Below, piece by piece: positions 1 through 6,907 of a stretch of DNA of 12,339 nucleotides. The notes under the pieces were generated by a model that was not told where the DNA came from, did not search any database, and saw only the letters and a program-made list of their open reading frames with translations. The stretch comes from CAZVPF01 sp964628195. Its GTDB lineage: Bacteria > Planctomycetota > Phycisphaerae > Sedimentisphaerales > Anaerohalosphaeraceae. Position numbers and translations under genes: made by a program. The DNA is taken from contig CAZVPF010000066.1 of the NCBI GenBank assembly GCA_964628195.1, positions 1-12,339 of the forward strand. The letters are read 5' to 3'. How positions within the stretch are numbered: position 1 is the stretch's first letter; each line of letters starts with the position of its first letter.

Positions 1-160
1 GCAGTAGAAAGGTGATAGTAGAAAGCAGAGAAGTAAATCTGCCTTAACTAAAGAATCTTTTTTTAGAATGAGGGTTGTCTCTGCTGCGGTTTTCTTTCTC
101 CTGTTTAAAGGAATTTGAGTGTTTTGGTCCTGCTATGTGGGCCATGCCGAGGTTGAATAA
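1..160. other. Gene-free window edge
   Basis: No coding region, RNA gene or strong hairpin is recognisable here. A nonamer, agtagaaag, occurs twice close together (3-11 and 17-25), which may be chance. Together with the exporter remnant and the terminator that follow, it makes up a 315-bp stretch without an intact gene at the left edge of the window. Confidence 0.5.
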
Positions 161-246
161 TTACACAAGCCGGGTTTCGTAGAGGTTTTATATAGCCGGC
201 AATTTTCGATAAGCCGTTCTTGTTTTGCCTGGGCGATAATTCGGCC
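161..246 (-). pseudogene. Remnant of the 3' end of an MsbA-type ABC exporter gene
   Basis: Read on the minus strand, these 86 bases align with the last 87 bases of the intact exporter gene at 1272-1358. There are 13 mismatches and one missing base, about 84% identity by hand count. With the missing A restored, the frame reads GRIIAQAKQERLIENCRLYK, then LYETRLV and a TAA stop, against GRIIAQGTHEQLIENCQLYK...LYETQLI in the intact gene. The stop codons fall at the same aligned position, so this was once a genuine gene end. It has no start, is frameshifted, and runs into an in-frame TAA at 252-250 just upstream in the reading direction. It is a dead fragment. It could come from a duplicated copy of the neighbouring gene or from a paralogue. 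The homology stops sharply at both ends. Confidence 0.85.
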
Positions 247-264
247 TTTTTATTTGCGCATAAA

Positions 265-292
265 AAAAGCCGCGAGGTTTCCCGCGGCTTTT
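265..292 (-). terminator. Intrinsic terminator of the PEP-CTERM gene
   Basis: A perfect 10-bp stem, AAAAGCCGCG (265-274) paired with CGCGGCTTTT (283-292), encloses an 8-base loop. On the minus strand the stem is followed by a T run (complement of the A run at 262-268). It lies 24 bases past the stop of the gene ending at 316. The plus strand also has a short T run after the stem, so it may work weakly in both directions. Confidence 0.85.
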
Positions 293-315
293 AATCCACC
301 ATTTCGACAATTAAT

Positions 316-999
316 TTATTTTCTTTTACGCAGAACCAGTGCTCCCGCCAATCCAAGCAGTGTTATAGAAGCGGGTTCCGGTGTGCAAAAAGTGTCAACC
401 ACGAGTTCATCGACATTGATGCCGCCCCTGATTTTGATCGTCTCAAATTGGGGGTTGTAAGGCAGGTCGACGTGGAAAACACTGTAGATGACGTCGTTGT
501 TGATCGGGTCTGAATAAAGTGTCTCTTCGACAAGCGCATTGCTTGTCTCCGGAGTCCAGACACCTCTGTCATCCTGAACGCTGATGTAGGGCCTGTTGCT
601 CGGCGATTGAGGCGACCATGTCAACTGGATCCAAATCTCCTTGTGGGGATTTGTACGCGGATCGTTGTACATGAAAAGCTGAATCTCGCCGGAAAGGTTC
701 CACCAGCCGTCTCCTTCGACGCCTTCCGGGTTCCAGCCTTCGGTTTCAGCGAACCAGCCGGCGCCTGTCCCGGGTGTAACATCAATACTCGGTTCCCCGT
801 AAGGCAAATACGAATCATCGTAAACAGGGGAAAACGGTCCGGAGACAGTTCCGCCCTGCGTGAGGTCCTCGATGAACTCATACCTGACCCAGCTTGTGCC
901 GGGTTCACCTCGCCAATTTGGTGGATTAACGTCCAAGGCAGTTGCCGACACTGCAAGCAGCAAAGCCAAAGACAAACTGAAATAAAGAACTCCTTTCAT
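316..999 (-). CDS. Secreted PEP-CTERM sorting-signal protein
   Basis: The 227-residue product is exported and probably anchored or processed at the cell surface. Residues 1-21 form a signal peptide with a hydrophobic core and an AxA-type cleavage site (A19-T20-A21). The C-terminus is a canonical PEP-CTERM signal: Pro-Glu-Pro at 207-209, a hydrophobic helix at about 211-223 and a final RKRK. In known systems this signal is handled by an exosortase; none is encoded in this window. The middle (about 22-205) is rich in Trp, Gly, Pro and acidic residues and appears beta-rich. I recognise no enzyme motif, so the function is unknown. The start is well supported, with AGGAGGTG just upstream of the ATG. 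The gene is monocistronic, has its own terminator, and lies between a decayed and an intact copy of the same exporter gene end. Confidence 0.9.
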   Translation of the reverse strand: MKGVLYFSLSLALLLAVSATALDVNPPNWRGEPGTSWVRYEFIEDLTQGGTVSGPFSPVYDDSYLPYGEPSIDVTPGTGAGWFAETEGWNPEGVEGDGWWNLSGEIQLFMYNDPRTNPHKEIWIQLTWSPQSPSNRPYISVQDDRGVWTPETSNALVEETLYSDPINNDVIYSVFHVDLPYNPQFETIKIRGGINVDELVVDTFCTPEPASITLLGLAGALVLRKRK

Positions 1000-1169
1000 A
1001 CAACACCTCCTGAAACAAGAGTAAGTAAATTATTAACGGAGCTAATGAAGAAAGGTACTCACTAACCCCCACAACAACTTACGAGCATAACAAAAAAGAC
1101 AACTTATATGCAAGGCAAAACTATTAGACTAAACAGGATTACAAATAATCAGGAATCGGCGTGGCTGAA

Positions 1170-1188
1170 TATCAGGAAAATCCTGATA
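1170..1188. repeat. Short palindrome in the ABC/PEP-CTERM spacer
   Basis: TATCAGGA (1170-1177) and TCCTGATA (1181-1188) form a perfect 8-bp inverted repeat around three A bases. A further direct copy of ATCAGGA lies at 1148-1154, making three copies of the heptamer within 40 bases. No T run follows on either strand, so it is not a classic terminator. A protein-binding site or an RNA hairpin downstream of the exporter mRNA are possible readings. Confidence 0.6.
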
Positions 1189-1202
1189 ACCTGAGAGTAG
1201 AT

Positions 1203-1234
1203 TTTCCTATTAAGAAGTACTGTTTAATAGGAAA
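1203..1234. repeat. 11-bp inverted repeat in the ABC/PEP-CTERM spacer
   Basis: TTTCCTATTAA (1203-1213) and TTAATAGGAAA (1224-1234) are perfect inverted copies separated by ten bases (1214-1223), the centre of which is itself the palindrome AGTACT. It lies 38 bases past the exporter stop codon. The stem is AT-rich and has no T tract after it, so it would be a weak terminator at best. It may be an mRNA 3' stabiliser, an operator or a recombination site. The 272-bp spacer 1000-1271 otherwise holds only the upstream region of the PEP-CTERM gene. Confidence 0.65.
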
Positions 1235-1271
1235 TAGGCGATTTACAAATCTAAGAATCGACACAAGGCAA

Positions 1272-3407
1272 CTATATAAGCTGTGTTTCGTAGAGGTTTT
1301 TATATAGTTGGCAGTTTTCGATAAGCTGTTCGTGTGTTCCCTGTGCGATAATTCGGCCAGCGTCCATCACGACGATGGTGTCGGCGGACTTTACGGTGCT
1401 GAAGCGATGCGCGATCATGAAGCATGTTCTGCCTTTCATGATTTTTTCGAGGGCCCTGTGTATTTTTGTCTCGCTGTCGGCGTCGACCTGTGACATTGCC
1501 TCGTCGAATATTAGTATGGCAGGGTCCTTGAGGATTGCGCGTGCGATAACGATTCTTTGCAGCTGGCCGCCGCTGAGACCCGCGCCCTGCTCGCCGATCA
1601 TTGTTTCGTATCCCCTGGGCATAGGTTCGATGAATTCGTGGGCGTAGCTCATTTTGGCAGCTTCGATTATTTCGTCCATAGTCGCGTCGGGCTTGCCGTA
1701 GGAAATGTTAGCTGCGATGGTGTCGTTGAAAGTCACGACGTTTTGAGTGACCATACTTATCTGCGAGCGGAGCGAATGCAGTGTGGCCGAGGCGATATCA
1801 ACGCCGTCGAAAAGGACCGCGCCTGAGTTGACATCGTAGAACCTCGGCAGGAGATTGACAAGGGTGGTTTTTCCCGAGCCGTTGGGCCCCACTATCGCGA
1901 CGGTCTGGTTTGCGTTTAACTTCAGGTTAAGGTCATCAAGGACGGGCTTTTCAGCACCGGGGTATGTGAAGGTTATATCGCGAAACTCTATGGTGTCCTT
2001 AACGGGGCGTATTTCCACGGCGCCTTGCTTTTCTATCTCCGGCGGGTGGTCGATGACATTATAAACCCTTTCGGCGGCCGCGTTTGCCTGCTGGAGCTTG
2101 TTCCATACGTCGCTTACCTTTCTAATGGACTCGGCGCTTGCCCCGAGCAGAACCAGCAGGCCGAAAAACGAGGACGCCTGGAGGTTTGAGCTGAATACCC
2201 AGTGGGCTCCTATAATCAGGGCCGCCGAGCCTGCGACCATTCCGAGCACGTCCATGACCGGTCCGGTGATCGACTCCACTTTTGCTATTCGCAGAACCCT
2301 TTTGAGCAGTTTGCGGTTAATGACTTTGTAAACCCCTGCTTCGTGGTGCTGCCTGTTGTAGACCTTTACGACGCGAAGGGCCGCCATGATATTCTGCAGT
2401 CTTGAGAGCATTGTCGACCAGCTTTCAAGGGAGCGGCGGGTGGCTTTTTTAATCTTCTTGCCGAGGATTGCGAGCAGGCCGATGGTGACCGGCGCAAGGC
2501 CGAGAAAGACCAGGGTAAGTTTCCAGCTTATGAACATGGCAATAGTCAACATGCCTATCGCTTTGAGCGGCTCGCGAAGGGTTTTGCCGAGCAGGACCTT
2601 GTAGCCTTTTCCGGCTTCGGCGATGTCGCGGACAATCCGGCTGACGGTGTCGCTTGTTCCGCTTGATACGAAAAATCCGGCAGGCATATTCAGGGCGTGC
2701 TCAAAAGTGTCTTCCCGCAGCGACGAACATGCGATCTGGACAACTTTTTCGGACATGTATTTTTGAACAAAAGTTGCCAGGCACCTTACAATGGTAACCG
2801 CTCCCATGAGCAGTATTATAAAGACGACCGCTTTTTGCTTTGTTTGGCGTGTGGTTTCGCGGGGCACGAACCCGACCAGGTTCTGCAGTCCGGATGTGAG
2901 TGATACATCCTGGGGCACTTCTAATTGAATTTCCACCGGGATAAGTTTTCCGTCTTCAAATCTCCTTACAAGCAGGGGGGAGGTTTCGCCTGCTTGTATC
3001 GTTGCGAGGTGTTCGAGAATCCACGACGCCGAGACAGGACCTTGCGGTCCGGGCATGGATTGTCCGGCACCGACAATACGGTCGTTCTCCCTTATTCCTG
3101 CTTTGTAGGCTTTTTTTTCCTCGTCTACTGATACAACGAGCAGGTGGTGAGAATAATTATCCTGGGTGTCTGCTGAGTAATCAATGGAGTCCGGCACATA
3201 GAAGTCCATCCCGTAGCGAATATTGCATATTTTGCGGTCTACCCAGCCGCGCAGCCCCTCTTCGCCCATCATTACCTTAAGCAGAGGTATGATGGTCGCG
3301 AAGCTGAGAGAGAACAGAAACCCGATAAGCACAGCGGCGATTACCACTACCACCAGCCTGTGCCATTGCGGGGTTATATATTCCAACATCCGCCGGAAAG
3401 ATTTCAT
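1272..3407 (-). CDS. MsbA-like ABC exporter with a periplasmic PDZ-like insert
   Basis: This 711-residue half-transporter fuses a six-helix membrane domain to an ATPase and probably works as a homodimer exporting a lipid, glycolipid or similar amphiphile. Numbering from the ATG: TM1 about 18-41, TM2 about 194-214, and further helices at about 281-316 and 379-433. The ATPase has Walker A GPNGSGKT (507-514), signature LSGGQ (611-615), Walker B ILIFDE (631-636) and the H-loop His at 667. The D-loop region reads AMSQVD, where ATSALD is usual. E. coli MsbA has 582 residues. The excess here is a roughly 150-residue TM1-TM2 loop, within which residues about 88-166 look like a PDZ domain (KAGIRENDRIVG core, then RRFEDGK). 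A TTG at 3422 would add five residues, but the ATG at 3407 has GGAG nine bases upstream and is preferred. The substrate cannot be read from the sequence. Confidence 0.9.
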   Translation of the reverse strand: MKSFRRMLEYITPQWHRLVVVVIAAVLIGFLFSLSFATIIPLLKVMMGEEGLRGWVDRKICNIRYGMDFYVPDSIDYSADTQDNYSHHLLVVSVDEEKKAYKAGIRENDRIVGAGQSMPGPQGPVSASWILEHLATIQAGETSPLLVRRFEDGKLIPVEIQLEVPQDVSLTSGLQNLVGFVPRETTRQTKQKAVVFIILLMGAVTIVRCLATFVQKYMSEKVVQIACSSLREDTFEHALNMPAGFFVSSGTSDTVSRIVRDIAEAGKGYKVLLGKTLREPLKAIGMLTIAMFISWKLTLVFLGLAPVTIGLLAILGKKIKKATRRSLESWSTMLSRLQNIMAALRVVKVYNRQHHEAGVYKVINRKLLKRVLRIAKVESITGPVMDVLGMVAGSAALIIGAHWVFSSNLQASSFFGLLVLLGASAESIRKVSDVWNKLQQANAAAERVYNVIDHPPEIEKQGAVEIRPVKDTIEFRDITFTYPGAEKPVLDDLNLKLNANQTVAIVGPNGSGKTTLVNLLPRFYDVNSGAVLFDGVDIASATLHSLRSQISMVTQNVVTFNDTIAANISYGKPDATMDEIIEAAKMSYAHEFIEPMPRGYETMIGEQGAGLSGGQLQRIVIARAILKDPAILIFDEAMSQVDADSETKIHRALEKIMKGRTCFMIAHRFSTVKSADTIVVMDAGRIIAQGTHEQLIENCQLYKNLYETQLI

Positions 3408-3441
3408 GCTGCAGAGCTCCAAAATAAACCGTTAGCCCGGT

Positions 3442-3469
3442 ATTCTAACAGATATAAATCAGCGGTCAA
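3442..3469 (-). promoter_or_regulatory. Candidate sigma70-type promoter of the ABC exporter gene
   Basis: On the minus strand, TTGACC (3469-3464) is followed after 16 bases by TAGAAT (3447-3442), each one base from consensus. Transcription would start near 3435, giving a leader of roughly 28 bases that includes the GGAG ribosome site. It lies in the 187-bp divergent spacer facing away from the cys operon. No equally good promoter was seen for the plus-strand operon. Confidence 0.5.
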
Positions 3470-3594
3470 GCTGAAAACCATACTTGAGAGTTGTTAAAGA
3501 AGGGAAAATGTAACAGAGGCAGATTATGCTTGAAAAAAAAGGTCCCTGACATTACAAGAGAGGCCTGTTTATTTACGCAATTTCAGGACGCAGA

Positions 3595-4131
3595 ATGGTT
3601 GACAACTTAAAAAAGGCGAAAAGGCCGTTTGTCTTATGGTTTACCGGGCTTTCAGGTTCGGGCAAGAGCACGGTCTCCGACGCGGTATGTGAGAAACTGG
3701 CGGGCATGGGGCTTGAGTTCGAGATGCTCGACGGTGATGTGCTTCGGGGCGTGTTCCCCAGGACGGGATTCGACAGGCAGTCCCGCGATGACCATATTAA
3801 ACGGGTAGGTTATATGTCCTCGCTGCTGGAAAAGCACGGTGTGTGTATTGTGGCGAGCTTTATTTCGCCTTACCGCGAGGCACGGGGGTTTGTAAGGGGT
3901 CTTTGCGGTAATTTTATCGAGGTTTACGTTTCGGCGAGCCTGGATGAGTGCAGGAGAAGGGATGTCAAGGGTCTTTATAAGAAGGCGCTGGCTGGTGAAA
4001 TAGAGAATTTTACCGGGGTCAGCGACCCCTACGAGCCTCCCGAGAGTCCCGAACTGGTGCTTGACACTGAAAAAGAGACACTCGAAGAGTCGGTAGAAAA
4101 AGTTATGAACTATATTAAAGGTTATATCTAA
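3595..4131 (+). CDS. cysC: Adenylyl-sulfate (APS) kinase
   Basis: It phosphorylates adenosine 5'-phosphosulfate at the 3' position with ATP to give PAPS, in the cytoplasm. The 178-residue protein is a compact, complete single-domain APS kinase (E. coli CysC is about 200). Visible motifs are the P-loop GLSGSGKST (18-26), DGD (46-48), the FDRQSRDDHIKRVG segment (59-72), FISPYREAR (89-97; its Ser aligns with the serine that is phosphorylated in E. coli CysC), and RDVKGLYKKALAGEIENFTG (122-141). AGGA at 3585-3588 supports the ATG. It is the first gene of a tight cysC-cysD-cysN-cysQ operon, with cysD beginning 15 bases after its stop. It is presumably the active kinase of the operon, because the kinase-like domain at the end of CysN is degenerate. 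Confidence 0.95.
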   Translation: MVDNLKKAKRPFVLWFTGLSGSGKSTVSDAVCEKLAGMGLEFEMLDGDVLRGVFPRTGFDRQSRDDHIKRVGYMSSLLEKHGVCIVASFISPYREARGFVRGLCGNFIEVYVSASLDECRRRDVKGLYKKALAGEIENFTGVSDPYEPPESPELVLDTEKETLEESVEKVMNYIKGYI

Positions 4132-4146
4132 GTAACCGGAGTATTT

Positions 4147-5028
4147 ATGGATCATCTTGAACAACTGGAGAGTAAAGGCGTTCACATTCTTCGCGAGGCT
4201 TACGCGAATTTCAAGAACCTGTGCATGTTATGGTCGATAGGCAAGGACAGCACGGTGCTGCTTTGGCTGGCGAGGAAGGCTTTTTTGGGCCATGTGCCTT
4301 TCCCGCTGGTACATATCGACACTTCTTACAAGATACCGGAGATGATCGAGTATCGCGACAGGCTTACCAAAGAATGGAACCTGAATATGATATACGGTCA
4401 GAACGTTGGGGCGCTTGAGGAAAAGAAAACATTTCCGGAGGGTAAAATCGACCGGATCACATGCTGCAAGCTGTTAAAGACCGATGCGCTTAAAAATACG
4501 CTCAGCGGAAACTGGCCGAGGTATCGGTTTAACCACGCCAAAGGCGCTTATGAAGTCGACAAAAACATAGAACCGTTTACGGGGGTGATCGCCGGGGTTC
4601 GGGCCGACGAGGAAGGTTCCCGCTCGAAAGAGAGGTATTTTTCCGCGAGGGACAGGCGCGGTGACTGGGACATTGCCGATCAGCCGCCGGAGTTCTGGAA
4701 CCAGTTCAAGACGGACTTTGCACCGGGTACGCACGTGCGTGTGCATCCGCTGCTCGACTGGACGGAACTTAATATATGGGAGTACATCGAGAGGGAGAAT
4801 ATTCCGACAGTTTCGCTTTATTACGATCAGGGCCAGGGCAAGAGATACCGCTCGCTGGGGTGCTGGCCATGCACGAGCCCGATAGAGTCGACGTCGAAAA
4901 ACGTTGCGGAGATAATCGAGGAGCTCAGGAGCGGCAAGTTGTCCAACATTGCCGAGCGTTCGGGCAGGGAGCAGGACAAGGAAGACGGCGGCGGGCTGGA
5001 AACTTTGAGACGGGACGGTTATATGTAA
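4147..5028 (+). CDS. cysD: Sulfate adenylyltransferase small subunit
   Basis: CysD is the PP-loop subunit of the heteromeric ATP sulfurylase. It transfers AMP from ATP to sulfate to form APS, a reaction driven by GTP hydrolysis in CysN. The 293-residue protein is close to the usual length of about 300. It has the SIGKDS PP-loop (30-35), the LARKAF and PFPLVHIDT segments typical of CysD, the VRADEEGSRSKER motif in the middle, and a C-terminus ending RRDGYM, like the GYF end of other CysD proteins. GGAG at 4138-4141, five bases before the ATG, fixes the start. The spacer to cysN is 72 bases and shows no obvious terminator, so co-transcription is likely. Confidence 0.95.
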   Translation: MDHLEQLESKGVHILREAYANFKNLCMLWSIGKDSTVLLWLARKAFLGHVPFPLVHIDTSYKIPEMIEYRDRLTKEWNLNMIYGQNVGALEEKKTFPEGKIDRITCCKLLKTDALKNTLSGNWPRYRFNHAKGAYEVDKNIEPFTGVIAGVRADEEGSRSKERYFSARDRRGDWDIADQPPEFWNQFKTDFAPGTHVRVHPLLDWTELNIWEYIERENIPTVSLYYDQGQGKRYRSLGCWPCTSPIESTSKNVAEIIEELRSGKLSNIAERSGREQDKEDGGGLETLRRDGYM

Positions 5029-5100
5029 GCGGCGGTTGTGTTTTAACCAGGGTAGAGTTACCAATCAGAGTAAATATTAGAAAGACAGGTGCAAAAGTAA

Positions 5101-6903
5101 ATGGCAAAGTCAAACGACAGAGTCAGGATGGATATAGTGATAGCCGGTCATGTCGACCACGGCAAGAGCACGGTTATAGGCAGGCTTCTGGCGGATACCA
5201 ACGCGCTGCCGCAGGGCAAGCTTGAACAGGTAAAGGCCAACTGCGAGAGGAACTCCAAGCCTTTTGAGTACGCTTTTTTGCTTGATGCCCTTAAAGATGA
5301 GCAGTCGCAGGGTATTACGATAGACGCTGCGCGGGTTTTCTTTAAGACGCCCAAGAGGGATTATATAATTATCGATGCACCGGGTCATATCGAGTTCCTG
5401 AAGAATATGGTTACCGGTGCTTCGCGTGCCGAGTCGGCGCTTCTGGTTATAGACGCCGAGGAGGGGGTTCAGGAAAATTCACGCAGGCACGGTTATCTTA
5501 TTTCGATGATCGGTATTAAGCAGATGGTGGTGCTTGTAAACAAAATGGACCTTGTTGACTACAGTCAAGAGGTTTTCGACAGGGTTGCAGCGGAGTACCG
5601 TGAGTTTTTGGCAGATATCGGGCTGGAGTGTGATTTTGTCCCGGTCAGCGGGATGCAGGGTGATAATATAGCTACGCTTTCGGAGCGGATGAACTGGTAC
5701 AGGGGAAGGACGGTTCTTGAGGTGCTTGACAATTTTATCAAGGAACCGCCGCCTGTCGACAAGGCGCTTCGCGTGCCGGTTCAGGATATTTACAAGTTCA
5801 CAAAGGCCGGGGACAAGAGGCGGATCGTCGCAGGCACCATCGAGGCCGGTACACTGAGCGTGGGGGACCGTGTCGTGTTTTACCCCTCCGGCAAACAGAG
5901 CACGGTTAAGACTATTGAAACTTTCAATGTCGAGCCGCCGGACACTTTACCGGCGGGTTACGCGAGCTCTTTTACGCTGACCGAGCAGATATACGTCGGC
6001 AGGGGTGAACTGGCCGTAAAGGCCGATCAGCTTTTGCCGGAAGTGACCAACCGCGTGAGGGTGAACATTTTCTGGATGGGCAGAAACCCGCTGGTCAATG
6101 GAAAGAGCTACCTGCTTAAAGTCGGGACCGCGAGCGTGGAGATGGAACTTGAAGAGGTCATAACCGTTATTGACGGCTCGGACCTTAAGACGAGCAAAAA
6201 GAAAGAAATGGTCGAGTACCATGACGTTGCCGAGTGTATTTTGAGAACCAAAAAGCCGATAGCTTTCGACCTGGCCGAGAATATCGCGGTTACGAGCAGG
6301 TTTGTCATTGTCGACGACTACGAGATACGTGGCGGGGGGATAATTCGAGAGGCATTGAAAGACACGCAGGAGAAGGTTCGCGATTATGTTATGCAGCGTA
6401 ACTACCGCTGGGCGACGAGCAGGATATCCCGTGACGACCGCGCGGAGCGTTACAGCCAGAAGGCGTCGCTTGTTATTGTTACCGGCCCGCAGGACGTCGG
6501 CAAAAAGACGCTTGCCCGGGCGATGGAGGCAAGGCTTTTCGGCGACGGTAAGTTTGTGTACTTCCTGGGAATCGGCAATATTCTTTACGGTGTTGACGCG
6601 GATATAAAGGTGCCCGGCAAGGACGCCAACAGGTCCGAGCATCTTCGCCGTCTCGCGGAGGTTGCCAATATAATGCTCGACGCGGGGATGATACTTGTCG
6701 TTACGGCTGTGGGGCTTGGTAAAGACGATTTTGATATCATTCGTACATCCGTAGATACAGAGAACATATACACTATCTGGCTGGGAGACGAACCGACGGA
6801 TTTGAATTACGATATGCTGCTCGACAGCCCGTTCGACCTTGACATTGCAATAGATGAAGTGAAAGGAATGCTCCAGCAAAAGGGCATAATATTCAAACCT
6901 TAG
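5101..6903 (+). CDS. cysN: Sulfate adenylyltransferase GTPase subunit with a degenerate APS-kinase-like C-terminal domain
   Basis: This is the EF-Tu-like GTPase of ATP sulfurylase, partner of CysD. GTPase motifs are intact: GHVDHGKS (16-23), GITID with the switch Thr (71-75), DAPGH (92-96), NKMD (147-150). Beta-barrel domains follow at about 217-305 and 310-410. Residues about 455-600 align with APS kinase in overall pattern. For example, NRSEHLRRLAEVANIMLDAG resembles the DRxENIRRVGEVAKLFxDAG segment of true kinases. The active site is lost: the P-loop reads GPQDVGKKT (462-470) with Lys where Ser/Thr binds magnesium, DGD is replaced by a stretch around LGIGN (489-493), and ISPYR by VGLGKD. 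It therefore resembles a CysNC fusion with a dead kinase. The ATG has only a weak upstream AGGTG, 11 bases away. No better start was found, since the next ATG would come just before the P-loop. Confidence 0.93.
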   Translation: MAKSNDRVRMDIVIAGHVDHGKSTVIGRLLADTNALPQGKLEQVKANCERNSKPFEYAFLLDALKDEQSQGITIDAARVFFKTPKRDYIIIDAPGHIEFLKNMVTGASRAESALLVIDAEEGVQENSRRHGYLISMIGIKQMVVLVNKMDLVDYSQEVFDRVAAEYREFLADIGLECDFVPVSGMQGDNIATLSERMNWYRGRTVLEVLDNFIKEPPPVDKALRVPVQDIYKFTKAGDKRRIVAGTIEAGTLSVGDRVVFYPSGKQSTVKTIETFNVEPPDTLPAGYASSFTLTEQIYVGRGELAVKADQLLPEVTNRVRVNIFWMGRNPLVNGKSYLLKVGTASVEMELEEVITVIDGSDLKTSKKKEMVEYHDVAECILRTKKPIAFDLAENIAVTSRFVIVDDYEIRGGGIIREALKDTQEKVRDYVMQRNYRWATSRISRDDRAERYSQKASLVIVTGPQDVGKKTLARAMEARLFGDGKFVYFLGIGNILYGVDADIKVPGKDANRSEHLRRLAEVANIMLDAGMILVVTAVGLGKDDFDIIRTSVDTENIYTIWLGDEPTDLNYDMLLDSPFDLDIAIDEVKGMLQQKGIIFKP

Positions 6904-6907
6904 TCCA

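Noticed and set aside
1085..1125. Promoter for the PEP-CTERM gene (minus-strand TTGCAT with TATGCT)
   Set aside because: The -10 matches only four of six consensus bases and the spacing is 18; too weak to annotate.
3408..3422. Five-residue N-terminal extension of the ABC exporter from a TTG codon
   Set aside because: The ATG at 3407 has a GGAG site at a suitable distance, which itself overlaps the would-be extension; the TTG lacks such a site.
3484..3558. Promoter for the cys operon (TTGAGA or TTGAAA as -35)
   Set aside because: No -10 hexamer of reasonable quality lies at 16-18 bases from either; the real promoter cannot be placed from sequence.
3652..4185. 177-residue open frame on the minus strand
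   Set aside because: Antisense to most of cysC, whose motifs are complete; no family resemblance.
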